The notes beneath the pieces were generated by a model. That model worked only from the letters and a program-made list of their open reading frames with translations. It was not told the origin of the DNA and did no database searches. From Chrysophaeum taylorii (Eukaryota > Sar > Pelagophyceae > Pelagomonadales > Pelagomonadaceae), in the NCBI GenBank assembly GCA_029834535.1, contig JAQMWT010000416.1, positions 45,271 to 109,270 on the forward strand: a stretch of 64,000 nt of DNA, written 5' to 3'. Positions 31,258 to 41,364 of the stretch are shown in pieces. The number at the start of each line of letters is the position of its first letter. Within the stretch, counting starts at the first letter, position 1. The translations under genes were made by a program, and so were the position numbers.

Positions 31258-31357
31258 GTCACCTGGGCGGAGTCCTTGTTGCAGTGGTAGAAGTGCTTGT
31301 CCTCTGTGCGTCCTGTCTCCTTCGACGCAGGGACAGCACTTGACAGTGTCAGGTGAC
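31258..31357 (+). repeat. Foldback module H2
   Basis: 100-nt copy of H1. Directly after it a 30-bp segment (GTGACGGGCTTCTTAAGCGTGTACGTAATG, about 31352-31410) is tandemly duplicated. Confidence 0.75.
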
Positions 31358-31478
31358 GGGCTTCTTAAGCGTGTACGTAATGTGACGGGCTTCTTAAGCG
31401 TGTACGTAATGTGTTTTAGCGAGAGAGGGAAGGGTGTGTGTGTGGGGGGGTCATGGCGAAAATGAAATTTTCTACCTC

Positions 31479-32095
31479 TACGCCCTCACAGAGCGAACTC
31501 GGGGGGAGGAGCTCTGGACCAAAAAAGGTCGAAGAAGGAAAAGAGCGGACGGCGGGGAAGTAGCCGAAGAGGTGTGGTCGTGAGAATTGGGTTTGGTGGC
31601 GGGCGACGGAGTCGTCCATGGAATCAGGGGAAGGGTCGGGGAAGGTGCGTTGTAGTAGTTGTGGTCTTCGTCGTAGAGGCTGTATGAGGCCGAAAGTGCG
31701 AATCATGGGGGGTAGGTGAGGCGGGTGGTGAGGTGTTGGAGGGTGGATTCGGCTAGAAGAAGGCCTGGAGGGGTGTAGGTGGTACGGGGGCCGGGTCCGT
31801 TGTGTGGGAAGAGGGTATGTTTGAGTGGGGAGTCGGCGTAAGATGGAGGTGGGGCACATGGTGGAGGCGAAGGAATGCGGTCGGGAGGGGACTTGGGGAA
31901 AGGAGTGTCGTGTGCGGGAGAAATGAGATGGTGTGAGGAGTCCGGGGTGCCGGGTCCGAGGAAGTGGAAGAGGGGTGGGTCGTGATCGAGGTTGAGCGGG
32001 TTTGCGCCCTCAGAATAGGAACGTGGGTCTGAATGGAGAGTCGGAGCGACAGCGGGTGGTGGAGCGAAAGTGGGTGTTGGCGCGAAAGCTCAATG
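31479..32095 (-). pseudogene. Pro-rich reading frame, duplication unit 2
   Basis: Counterpart of 30566-31235, with LKHTLFPHNGPGPRTTYTPP and the same RTFGLIQPLRRRPQ block. Differences between units are scattered substitutions and small indels, so the duplication is not very recent. No function assigned. Confidence 0.35.
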
Positions 32096-32100
32096 AGCCC

Positions 32101-32200
32101 GTCACCTGACACTATCAAGTGCTTTCCCTGCGTCGAAGGATACAGGACGCACAGAGGACGAGCACTTCCACCACTGCAACATGGACTCCGCCCAGGTGAC
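32101..32200 (-). repeat. Foldback module H3 (inverted)
   Basis: 100-nt copy in reverse orientation. On its right the ATGGCGAAAATGAAATTTTC segment (32264-32283) recurs in the + orientation, so module and trailer are not always in the same relative orientation. Confidence 0.75.
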
Positions 32201-32371
32201 AACTAATTTTCTGTCTCTATTTTAGCGAGAGAGGGAAGCGGGGGTGTGGTGGTGGGGGGGGTCATGGCGAAAATGAAATTTTCTACCTCTAATGGGTGTA
32301 CCAGGGTCGTAACCGTAGATGGAGTAGGTGTGCGGGGTGATACGAGGAGCATCCGGGTGGATAGGCGGTGC

Positions 32372-32612
32372 GTTCTGATGATGTCAGTTTTCTATATGAC
32401 ATCATCTTCCCTGATTTCTGTGATTCAAGTGTTCTTGATCATAAAGCAACAGCCGATCCTCAAGTTGTGAGGACCAGGCACGGAAGTTGTTTGTGGTTGT
32501 GTGGCGGGAGAACGGCCATCCTCGTCCAGTGACTCCACCAAGGGCACGGACGCGAGCGGCGAGCCAGGATTCGAAGGCACGCCAGGTAGCCCCAAAATTC
32601 TCCTTACGCCAC
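32372..32612 (-). repeat. 241-bp repeat flanking gypsy B, left copy
   Basis: Nearly identical to 36757-37000. It contains a 10-bp perfect hairpin (GATGATGTCA / TGACATCATC). On the minus strand it encodes about 70 residues (ATWRAFESWLAARVRALGG, AWSSQLEDRLLLYDQEHLN) ending at a stop. The join to gypsy B sequence is abrupt at 32612/32613. Confidence 0.75.
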
Positions 32613-32633
32613 ATGTGGCGGAGGATATGCTCA

Positions 32634-34109
32634 GGCGAAGCTTTGCCGTCAGCGTTGAGTCCTGCAGACCGACCGTTTGATTATTATTTGCAAATTGATG
32701 AAACCACCCTTCGTCACGTACAAGTTCCGCTGTTAAACACGCGCACACGTGTCGTAAGGTGGGTGTCGACTGATGATCTCCAAGATCGCACCAAATGGAA
32801 ACCTCCAGAGGTACCGTTGATTCCGCCTGCAACAGATGAGCCGGGGAAGTCACATGCTTCTTCTGCTGCCCCCCCCCGACAACCAAATTTGGACGTTCCG
32901 CCAGATCCTGAGCGAGATCGGGAACCAAAGATTAAGAGCGAGCCGAGTGTTCGTGTGAAAGGCGAGAGGATCAACAAAAGCCACCCGGAAGTGAGACTAA
33001 AATATGAGAAAAAGTTCGATGTGCCATGGAAAGATGCGCCGCGCGATGCTGAGGGTGCACCGCTGCCGCAAACTCCCGAGCATGTCAAGGATAACGAGGC
33101 TATGAAAGTTCAAGTTCCTACGAAGGAAGAAGTTGACAAGGTTGTTCAGGAGCTGGGAATTCCTGACAATCCGCACTTAGATGACGAGGCGAAACTGATG
33201 CTCCGTCACTGTCTGCAATATTCTTGGGCCTTTTTCGACCCGATTATGAGACCTGTAGACTCACCTCCAGTGTCTCTACGATTCAAAGACGCGAATCCGC
33301 GACCGATTAAGATGGCGCCCTACCGATTGACGCCTGCGAAGCTCGATTGTCTCCGCAAGCAGATCAGCGAGTGGTGCCGGGATGGAGTCATTCGTCCGGC
33401 CAACTCACCTTGGGGCTTTCCTGTGTTGATGCTTCCGAAGAAGGGAGCTGAGATTGGAACGTCAAACGCGTTCCGTGCTGCAGTTGACTTACGTCAGCTC
33501 AACGATCAATTGGTCAATGACAGTTGGCCGAACATTCGACAAGATGATGCTTTAGCCTTTCTCGCGATGAGACGATGGCGGACATGCATTGATATTAGAT
33601 GGGGATACCACAACCTTCGTCTGGATCCGGCAGCGCAAGACGCTGTCGCGATGGTTAGCCCACTTGGCGCTCATAGTTTCTTGCGATTACCTCTAGGTGT
33701 GAAGACGGCCGGAGCTCTTTTCTGCAAGCAAATGGCGAGCGACCTTTCGAAATGGATGTATCAAGACTTGGTTGCGTTTGTTGACGATATTATGATGGGA
33801 TCCGACGATCTTCATCGACATTTGCAAGTTTTGATCGAAGTGATGTGTCATTTGGCACAGAGAGGGTACAGCGGTCGAACCGCGAAGTTCCACCTTCTCA
33901 AGAATGATATAGAATTTCTGGGACACATGTCTACCCCAGAAGGCTTGAAGCCGAATCCGAAGACGCTGGAAGCACTGCAGAAGATGCCGATTCCAGGTAC
34001 TTTGCCGAATACTTCCCCGAAGACCCAGATACGCTCTTTCATCGGCATGAGTAATTACTGCCGGCGATATGTGAAGGGCTACTCGAAGATCGTGGAACCG
34101 CCGAGATGA
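32634..34109 (+). pseudogene. Gypsy B: linker and reverse transcriptase
   Basis: Continuous frame from the linker (DDLQDRTKWKPPEVPLIPP, KKFDVPWKDAPRDAEG) through complete RT: RPANSPWGFPVLMLPKKGAE, AAVDLRQLNDQL, RLPLGVKTAGALFCKQM, FVDDIMMGSDD with both catalytic Asp, and the connection SFIGMSNYCRRYVKGYSKIV. It ends at a TGA (34107-34109) where A and E2 have an Arg codon (CGA), a single-base nonsense change. This is the best-preserved RT of the family in the window. Confidence 0.9.
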
Positions 34110-34640
34110 TTATGCCTCGAAGGTGTAAAGTTCGAGTGGACGCCCGAGTGTCAGAAAGCTTGGGATACGATTAATGAAGCTTTGGTTGATTCCCGCGGAG
34201 TCTACCACCCCGATTATGATCTGCCTTTTCAGATCCGATCCGATGCTTCCAAGGATGGACTTGGAGCGTATCTCTTCCAGATTGTCGAAGTCAAGGACGA
34301 TGCCGGAAGAGTGACTCGAGAAGAACGAGTGATTGAATATTGGAGCCGAGCTGTGCCGAAGGAGATGCGCAATTACGAGCCCCGTCGGTTAGAGCTGCTG
34401 GCAGTTATACTTTCTCTAGAGCACTTTCGAGCCTACATCGAAGGGCACCGTACTGTTTTGGAGACCGATCACCGAAATTTGACGTTTTTACGTAAGGTGA
34501 CGCACTCGTCTGGGCAGCTTGCTCGTTGGGCGATGCGCCTCGCCAATTTTGACCCTGAACTTGGTTACAAGCCGGGAAAGTCACCGGGAATGAGTATCCC
34601 TGACTGTCTCTCTCGCAACCCGGTAGATCATGTCATCGAG
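34110..34640 (+). pseudogene. Gypsy B: RNase H
   Basis: Same frame after the TGA. It has IRSDASKDGLGAYLFQ, EYWSRAVPKEMRNYEPRRLE with the catalytic Glu, and ETDHRNLTFLRK. The tether ARWAMRLANFDPELGYKPGK and DCLSRNPVDH follow. All the acidic residues expected for this RNase H type are present. It degrades element RNA in the RNA/DNA hybrid. Confidence 0.9.
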
Positions 34641-36150
34641 ACTGACGAGTTTGGAGAACCTTTGAACCACGCTTATTTGGTGTTCCAAGAGCTTCCCCGA
34701 CCTGTTGATGACCGAGGAGTTCCCGCCGCCGGCTGCCACTTCATAATGTCGTTTATTACGACCGAACTGCCGGAAGACGAGGAAGAAGATCCTGAAAAGG
34801 ATCCGATGAAACTGGCTACGTCTCACGCTACGAGACAACGTCGGAAGAACCGTGCGCGCGATGCGCCACAGATCTTCAAGGACGCAGCCGCTTACAAGGA
34901 TTATATCGATAAGATACCCGATAATATGACGCTCGCTGAGATTGCACGTGAGCAAGAATCTGATGCTACTTGCGAGGATATTCGCTACCGAATGGCCCAA
35001 GGTCAGACGCCGCGACTCTCCCGAGCGAACGAACGATACGAAGTCGTTAAAGACGTTCTTTACCGCATTTCTGCTGATTTGCACCCGATGATTGTTGCAC
35101 CTGCTACGTTGCGCAAGCGCATTATTCGACTCTACCATGACACTACGGTTAACGGTGGTCATATGGGACGTCACAGTACCGTCCAGGCTATCCAAGAACG
35201 ATTTTGGTGGCCTCACATGTCGAACGAAGTTGGAGTCTTCATTGCTGAATGTTTTTAGTTTGCCAGAAAGCTCGTACGCCTGAGCCGAAACGAGCTGGAC
35301 TCTTGCAGCAGCCTGTCTACGATGGTGATGGTGTTGTTCTTTGCATGGATTTATTTGGACCCTTGCCCAGCGCTGGTGGTACCGAGACGTATCTTCTAGT
35401 ATTTTTTGATCCGTTCTCGCATTTCTTGATTCTGGATGTTTTGAACGATGAGACTGCTGAGTCTGTCCTCGAGTCTTTTGTCATTAACATTCTCCTCAAG
35501 GGCTACTTGCCCCAGATGATTCGTACCGACAACGGTAAAGAGTTCGTGAACAAGTTGATGCGCGAGTTTTGCCATCTCTTCAACACACGATACCAAACTA
35601 CGATTCCCTATCATGCCCAGCCGAACCCGGCTGAGCGTGTCAACCGATTTATCAAGGCCTTCCTCCGTGCTTGCCTTCAGGGCCGGAACCTCACGGATTG
35701 GCCTGACTTTGCTCATTATATTGCGTTTTGTTATAACCGCAAGTTTATTCCAGGCACGCAGATTTCTCCCCTTATGCTGCGCCTGAACCGTCAGCCGATG
35801 CTGCCGACCGACTACACGCTTATGGATTTTGATACGCGATTATTGCCGAAGACTCGCGCTGATGCAGTCGCCGAAACTCGTGAACGATTGAAGTATTATA
35901 CGAAGATCGTCCGCGAGGCTCGTGATAAAGCTTTGAAGAAACAACGATTGGCTTACAATGCTGATCATGTTGATGTTGAATACAAGGAAGGATCGCACGT
36001 TTTGCTCTACATTCCTTTCCTTCAGAACAAACTTCAACCGGGATGGCGAGGGCCGTTTATTATCAAGGATCGCCTTTCCCCGGTCACCTATTGGATTGAG
36101 TCTCTCGACTCTCCGCCCGAAGAACGACGTGTTCATGTAAGTCAGATCAC
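34641..36150 (+). pseudogene. Gypsy B: integrase
   Basis: A variable acidic spacer is followed by the zinc region (YHDTTVNGGHMGRH; CFVCQKA) and the core triad: MDLFGPLPSA (Asp), RTDNGKEFVN (Asp) and NPAERVNRF (Glu). Then come VLLYIPFLQNKL and the GPF module (GWRGPFIIKDRLSPVTY). A one-nucleotide insertion in a T run near 35252 creates a stop at 35256-35258 and splits the zinc region. The core itself is uninterrupted in the frame 35249-36274. Confidence 0.9.
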
Positions 36151-36643
36151 GCCTGTGATGGTACCTCCGATCGTTGATCAAGCCATCCGCAAACCCGAAG
36201 AAACCTTCCGTGATGATTATCAGCACGGTAAGTTTGTTGTTTCCCGGATTCCCGACAAGAAGCGCTCTGATTGACGCAAGAAGATTTATGTTGCTGAAGT
36301 TTATGAGCCTTGCGATTACCAAAATGATCGTGTTGCTCTACATTTCTATTCCGATTTGGGTCCGAACGATGATGTCGCTTATTTCAAGCCGACCTCTCAC
36401 CTTTCGCACCGCAAGCTCAATCCCGAGTTCAAGGACGTTGAAGGTCGAAGTTTCACCGACAAGTCCAGAATTTCTTCCAACACAACTCCGTGTGTCACGG
36501 ATTTCGCTCCGCACGAGATTGATGTGTTGATCCCCAAGTTTACTTTACGCAGTGGCCGAGTTCCTGAACCGGTCATCGCCCGCGTTTACCAGAAGATTCG
36601 TTCACGAGATGCTCGTAAGGCGAAGCCGCGCTCCTCGCGCTAG
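36151..36643 (+). pseudogene. Gypsy B: conserved C-terminal domain
   Basis: TGG to TGA at 36272-36274 interrupts RSDWRKKIYV. After it, RVALHFYSDLGPNDDVAYFK, SHLSHRKLNPEFKD and HEIDVLIPKFTLRSGRVPEP continue to a TAG at 36641. The domain is collinear with A and E2 and ends in a basic Arg/Lys/Ser tail. Family unknown. Confidence 0.65.
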
Positions 36644-36684
36644 CACCTCGCTGGGGCAGCTCGAATTCTTACCAGGGGAGTCCT

Positions 36685-36756
36685 GTGGCGGCAACTCCCG
36701 CCTCCTAAGGCTTACCCCTCTTCTAGGCCCCCCCCTTTTCAGGGGCACCCTACTCC
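36685..36756 (+). repeat. Gypsy B 3' LTR, truncated
   Basis: Starts TGTGGCGGCAACTCCC after a CAGGGGAG purine tract. It is cut after about 72 bp by the 244-bp repeat. Confidence 0.8.
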
Positions 36757-38019
36757 GTTCTGATGATGTCAGTTTTCTATATGACATCATCTTCCCTGAT
36801 TTCTGCGATTCAAGTGTTCTTGATCATAAAGCAACAGCCGATCCTCAAGTTGTGACGACCAGGCACGGAAATTGTTGTTTGTGGTTGTGTGGCGGGAGAA
36901 CGGCCATCCTCGTCCAGTGACTCCACCAAGGGCACGGACGCGAGCGGCGAGCCAGGATTCGAAGGCACGCCAGGTAGCCCCAAAATTCTCCTTACGCCAC
37001 ACGCGGGCTTCGGCGTCAAGGCGGGCGTTGGCGCGGGCGAGTGCGGTTTGAGTTGCGATCAATGCGTGGTAGAGAACTTCGGGGTTCATAGAGGAGGGAG
37101 GAAGGGTGGTATTGTCGGAGAAGTTGCCAGGGCCGTCACAACCATAGGTGGCGTAGTTGCGCAGGTGGAGGCGTTGGTCTTCGGAGAGGAGTGTGTCATG
37201 TACCGGGGTAATAATGGCAGTGGTGTCCGAGATGGGGACTTGAGTGTGGAGTGGTGGTGGTGTGTTCGATGAAAGCGAACAAGGTGATGGGGATGGGGTG
37301 GTGCCTGGAGAGGCAGACGAAGGTGGGGTTGTGGTTGGGGTGACGACCGGGATGGTCGGTGGGACGATCGGGACGGTCGGTGTGGTGACCGGGGTGGTCG
37401 TGGCTTTGGGTGGTGTGACCGGAGTGGTCAGAGGTGTTGATGGTGCAGAAGCGGCGGCTATAGTTGGAGGAGCTTGCGGGACGGTCGGTGCGGTGACCGG
37501 GGTGGTCGTGGCTTTGGGTGGTGTGACCGGAGTGGTCAGAGGTGTTGATGGTGCAGAAGCGGCGGCTATAGTTGGAGGAGATTGCGGGACGGTCGGTGCG
37601 GTGACCGGGGTCGTCGGGGCTTGTGGGGTTGAAGCAGGAGCGGCGGCAACAGCGAGAGGAGCTGCGGCGGCTGGAGGGGGGGTGTTGCTGGTAAGAGCGG
37701 CGAGTTGGTTCTGGAGCTGAGTCTGTAGCTGATGGAGCTCCTGCTGAAACTGTTGCCGAAGCAGAGCTCGCTCAGCGGCGTGAGCAGCGGCTAGCCGGTC
37801 GAGTTCGGCACGGTCGGCGTCGAATAGGGCACGGAGGATGGCGATTTTCGCGGCGAGTTCGTCGAGTTCATCATCGTCGAGTTCATCATCGTCGAGTTCA
37901 TCATCGTCGAGTGCAGCATCGTCGCTGGCATGGGCGTCGTCGCTGGCATGGTCGGCGGCGAAAGCGTCTTCTAGTGGCGCGATCGCTTGGTGCGGATCTT
38001 GGTCGTGGTTGCGCGACAT
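36757..38019 (-). CDS. Gag-like ORF with ATYGCDGPG motif
   Basis: A 410-codon minus-strand frame from ATG at 38019 (MSRNHDQDPHQAIAPLED). The order is: an acidic repeat (three DDDELDD-type units), a coiled coil (residues about 55-95), a Pro/Thr/Ala-rich linker with two near-identical about 120-bp tandem repeats (37380-37620), NYATYGCDGPGNF, a second coiled coil to LDAEAR, and a C-terminal part encoded by the 244-bp repeat. It is unbroken. A structural protein of a non-autonomous retroelement is a possibility by architecture; a host protein cannot be excluded. Related pieces lie at 5208-7365, 16403-16670 and 32372-32612. Confidence 0.5.
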
Positions 38020-38078
38020 CTTGTGCTGCGAGTCTCTGGACGTGGTTGGGGTTTGTGGGTCTTGACTTGAGTTGGGGG
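38020..38078. other. Upstream flank of Gag-like ORF, left flank of E2
   Basis: 59 bp between the ATG of the minus-strand ORF and the E2 LTR, ending in GTTGGGGG. Right of E2 the sequence starts TAGGGGGGGG, so a target duplication within the G run cannot be placed with certainty. Confidence 0.5.
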
Positions 38079-38179
38079 TGTGGCGGCAACTCCTGACCGC
38101 TAAGGCTTACCCCCCCTCTCTCGCGGCTTGATACCCGTTCAACGGGACACCTTTCCCGATCTTTTAGTGACATCATACC
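38079..38179 (+). repeat. E2 5' LTR, left part
   Basis: TGTGGCGGCAACTCCTGACC onward, matching 58762-58861. It stops at ATACC, the target duplication of the copia inserted at 38180. Confidence 0.88.
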
Positions 38180-38277
38180 TGTGAGGAAGCTATGTGACAC
38201 TTACCCCTGCACCACGTATCCAGTATCCTTACGTCTTTCTCTTATCGCTAGTCTAACGCCCCATTCCATTCGTAACA
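38180..38277 (+). repeat. Nested copia 5' LTR
   Basis: TGTGAGGAAGC...CGTAACA, about 98 bp, followed directly by TGGTAGCAGGT (38278-38288), a likely primer binding site. Confidence 0.88.
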
Positions 38278-38288
38278 TGGTAGCAGGT

Positions 38289-38344
38289 CCTGAGAACCGT
38301 TGAGATAACGCAGAGTGTGGGATAAAGCGTGCCAGTGGGGTTTA
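38289..38344. repeat. 56-bp inverted repeat, left arm
   Basis: Reverse complement of 39903-39958 with one mismatch. It marks both edges of the inverted segment and duplicates the start of RNase H. Confidence 0.88.
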
Positions 38345-39893
38345 CCAGGATTGTGGGGGAAACGCGCACACTGATTGACGGACCAAGTGATATCAGGGCG
38401 AGTCATGATGGAGATGAAGAGGACACAGCCAACAATACGGCGAAAAGGGATGCGTGCCATGAAAATGTGATCTGGAGAACCAGGAGTAGGACAATCAGCC
38501 ACAGAAAGATGAAGACCTTTGGGAGCGGGAGTGAGTTCGGGTTTACTGTTGATGAAGCGATGTTCGGTAAGGATTTCACGGATAGCATGGGATTGGTCAA
38601 GAGCGAGGGTTCTCCGAGGGCGATCACGCGTAATGCGAAGACCAACGTAAGAGGTGAGATCAAGTTCGTTGACGTCAGTGAAAGCGCGGAAACGGAGGAT
38701 AAAGGCTTGGTAATGGCCAATGCAATGACGAGGGTGCGCCACAAGAAGATCATCAACGACCAGAACGAGACGTAGAAGGACGGTAGAATTGAGCACGAGC
38801 TTGTAATGGCAAGTGTCACCAGATCCGCGGACGAAGCCACAGTCATTGACGAGAAAGCGTGCCAAATAAAGCCACCAAGTACGACAAGCTTGTTTGCAAC
38901 CATACCAAGAGCGACGGAGCGTGTAATTGATTTTGAAACCATCGGTGGGTTGGCGAGGAGCATAACCTTCGGGTGGCCAGACATAGATGTCTTCGTCAAT
39001 GGGAGCTTGGATAAAAGCGGATTTGACATCCAACTTTATGCAAATCCCAGTCGTGAATAGCAACGCCTGACAGAGGCTTGTATGAAAGCAGAGATGACAT
39101 CTACAGGACGGCACGTGTCGTGGTAAGCAATGCCGTGAACCTGCGTGTAACCGCGGACAACGAGGCGAGCCTTGTACGATTTGAAGCGGCCAGAGTCATA
39201 CTTCTTGCGGAGGATCCACTTGAGGGTACAAATGTTGCCAGGAAAAGTCGAAGGAAGGCGAACAACATCCCAGCAACCAAGCTGACCAAGAGAGCTGTAT
39301 TCTTTAGCGATGGCTTGCAACCAGCCAGGACGCTCAGGATTGGTCTGAGCTAAAGCTTCACGTAAATGGGTGGAAGTAATAGTAGTTTCGTCAAGGTCTG
39401 AATACTGAGACATTTCTTTGGAAGCAGAGTAATAAACGTGTGCATGGGGATCAACAAGGGTGTTAGCTAAACAAAGGGGAAGGAACACATTATGAACTAA
39501 CAAACGAAAGCTAACAGAAGAGACATACAAAGAGTTACAGGAGGAAACAGAAGCGACAGAGGAAACAGAATCAACATCGTGACAGGATGAAACAGAATCG
39601 ACATTGCGTTGTTGACAAACGCCAGTATGAAAGTTTGTTGGTTGTTGTAATGCGCTTTGGTCGACTTTGCGCGGTCGGCTCCGTTTGGCGCGACTTTGTT
39701 TTGCACTTTCTGTTGTTTTCTCTCTTTGGTGCTCTTTTGCACTTTCTGTTGTTTTCTCTCTTTTGCACTTTCGGTTGTTTTCTCTCGAGCTCGTAGAATG
39801 GTCGGTTCACGTGATGGGGTGATCAGTCCCAGTGAAACCGGCGCATTCTCATCAAACAAGGGGCAAGGGGCAACAGCGGAAGAAGAAAAAAAA
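38289..39893 (-). pseudogene. Nested copia RT segment (inverted)
   Basis: The minus strand carries the integrase C-terminal tail/RT start (NPERPGWLQAIAKEYSSLGQ, LKWILRKKYDSGRFKSYKAR). After a frame change come LDVKSAFIQAPIDEDIYVWP, RRSWYGCKQACRTWW, LVLVVDDLLVAHP and the RNase H edge RYLNGSQD. A Lys/Gln-rich repeat (KERKQQKVQ twice) lies at its far end (about 39700-39790). It is in the wrong orientation relative to its own LTRs, so it cannot be expressed from them. Confidence 0.85.
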
Positions 39894-39902
39894 CCATTGA
39901 GA

Positions 39903-40467
39903 TAAACCCCACTGGCACGCTTTATCCCACACTCTGCGTTATCTCAATGGTTCTCAGGATCTTGCCCTTATTCTTGGTCGCGATTCTACCCTTCATCTCT
40001 GTGGTTATTCCGACTCCAGCTGGGCCGACGACCCTGATGACCGCCACTCTACAACTGGTTTTTGTTTTCTCCTTGCTGGCTCTATGATAGCCTACTGCTC
40101 CCGCTCGCAGTACTTACTTGCTCGCTCTTCTTTTGAAGCTGAATTGCTCGCTCTTTACGCTGCTACTGCTGAGCTCTCTTGGCTTCTCAAACTTTTTGAT
40201 GACTTTGATCTCCCTCGTCACACGGTCCCAATGTATGTTGATAATAGCACTACCGTCACCCAAGTTCGTCTCCAATGTCTCACACGGCGCACCCGCCATA
40301 TAGACATTCGCTTTTACAGTACCGCCGAATATCATCGCAACCACATCATTGATCTCAAACACATACCCCGCCTTCACAATCTTAGCGACATTTTCACCCG
40401 CAGTACGGAAGCTCCTTCCTTCCTCCGGCTTCGTGCTCTTTACCTCACTTCGTGCTCTTCGCCCTGA
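39903..40467 (+). pseudogene. Nested copia RNase H
   Basis: The frame is open from the inversion edge: RYLNGSQDLALILGRDSTLH, CGYSDSSWADDPDDRHSTTG, FEAELLALYAATAEL, MYVDNSTTVTQ with the catalytic Asp, and RTRHIDIRFYSTAEYH, to the C-terminus. It is in correct orientation to the LTRs and in itself intact, but separated from RT by the inversion. Confidence 0.88.
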
Positions 40468-40579
40468 TCTCTGTTGTTTTCTTTCTTGCCACAATGTCTT
40501 TATGACGTCTTTTTCAAAGCTTCTCCTCTGTGAGCACCTCACTTACCCCTTTTTCCTTTTCTTTCTTTTCCAGCACCTG

Positions 40580-40675
40580 TGTGAGGAAGCTATGGCACTT
40601 ACCCCTGCACCACGTATCCAGTATCCTTACGTCTTTCTCTTATCGCTAGTCTAACGCCTCATTCCATTCGTAACA
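40580..40675 (+). repeat. Nested copia 3' LTR
   Basis: 96 bp, TGTGAGG...CGTAACA, followed by target duplication ATACC (40676-40680) and resumption of the E2 LTR. Confidence 0.9.
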
Positions 40676-40680
40676 ATACC

Positions 40681-40898
40681 TCTCTTTTGTGAGAAGCATT
40701 CTTGCTGTATTCTTGTAGTTTCCTTGCTATCATATTCCATCTCTCCATCTTGTTGAGAGGCTTGGTGAGCGTGAGCAAGGCGTGTGGCGAGCATACCCGA
40801 CCCCGAGTCCGTGTTTTCCTCGTTAAGTGAGGTATAGGACGAGTCGGTGAGTACCCCCTTTGTCACCCGGGGGTCGGGAAGGTTTTTCTGTGCCGCCA
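40681..40898 (+). repeat. E2 5' LTR, right part
   Basis: Continues the LTR from TCTCTTTTGTGAG to TGTGCCGCCA, collinear with 58862-59078. Confidence 0.88.
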
Positions 40899-41364
40899 TG
40901 CGTGGTGGAGGATACGAGATCGTGCGACTACATCGGTCGCCGACGAGCGAGTGCTGCCGTACGTGTTGTATTACGAGGACCGGATTTGTACGTGCGCCCT
41001 GATCAAGCACACGGAGTTCCATTGGACCGGTTTGCGTTGAGAATATACGCGAAAGTTGTTTGTGTTCGTACGATCCGAGTGACGACGAACACGCGTGCGA
41101 GTTGGAACTCGCAGCGCATTCTCCCGGGAATTGATTTTGGTATAGCTGAACGGTGGAAGCTGTTTAGCGAGTGGGATCGCTACCCACGGGCATTTTTGAA
41201 TTGCCAGCGGATTGGAATTCCGTGAGTGCTGTTTTTACAGCGACAGATAGCGTTGTTGGAATCAACGTGAATTACTTCGAGTGATCGGATCCGGACGTGT
41301 TTCGAGATTCTTGATCGATATTTAATACGGTATGGAGATAAACGCAGACGTGCGTGAGGAAGAA
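40899..41364 (+). other. E2 leader with candidate primer binding site
   Basis: Four bases after the LTR, TGGTGGAGGATACGAGATCG (40903-40922) could pair with a tRNA 3' end finishing CCACCA. No certain ORF follows, although a frame to 41225 looks weakly coding. Interrupted at 41364 by insertion of E3 (target duplication AGAA). Confidence 0.5.

Larger units (their letters stand above)
30336..32300. repeat. Tandem duplication with foldback modules
   Basis: About 900 bp starting near 30336 are repeated from about 31240 (shared text such as CGAACTCGGG-AGGAGCTCTGGACC at 30579 and 31494, and GAGTCGTCCATGGAATC at 30705 and 31610). Each unit begins with module H, a G-rich run and ATGGCGAAAATGAAATTTTC. 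An inverted H copy closes the array at 32101-32200. The intervening parts are Pro-rich open frames on the minus strand. Confidence 0.7.
32613..36756 (+). mobile_element. Gypsy B, 5'-truncated
   Basis: Begins inside the methyltransferase-RT linker and ends about 72 bp into the 3' LTR. It is bounded on both sides by copies of the 241-244 bp repeat. It retains RT, RNase H, integrase and the C-terminal domain with only three visible lesions. The methyltransferase, protease and Gag are missing. Confidence 0.85.
38180..40675 (+). mobile_element. Copia-1 copy nested in E2 LTR, with internal inversion
   Basis: LTRs of the copia-1 family (38180-38277 and 40580-40675) are both in + orientation and flanked by ATACC (38175-38179, 40676-40680). 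The primer binding site TGGTAGCAGGT follows the 5' LTR. From 38289 to about 39893 the RT region is inverted, whereas RNase H from 39903 is in the correct orientation. Gag, protease and integrase core are absent. Confidence 0.9.

Noticed and set aside
37244-37720. Gly/Val-rich + strand ORF
   Set aside because: Shadow of the tandem repeats in the intact minus-strand Gag-like ORF.
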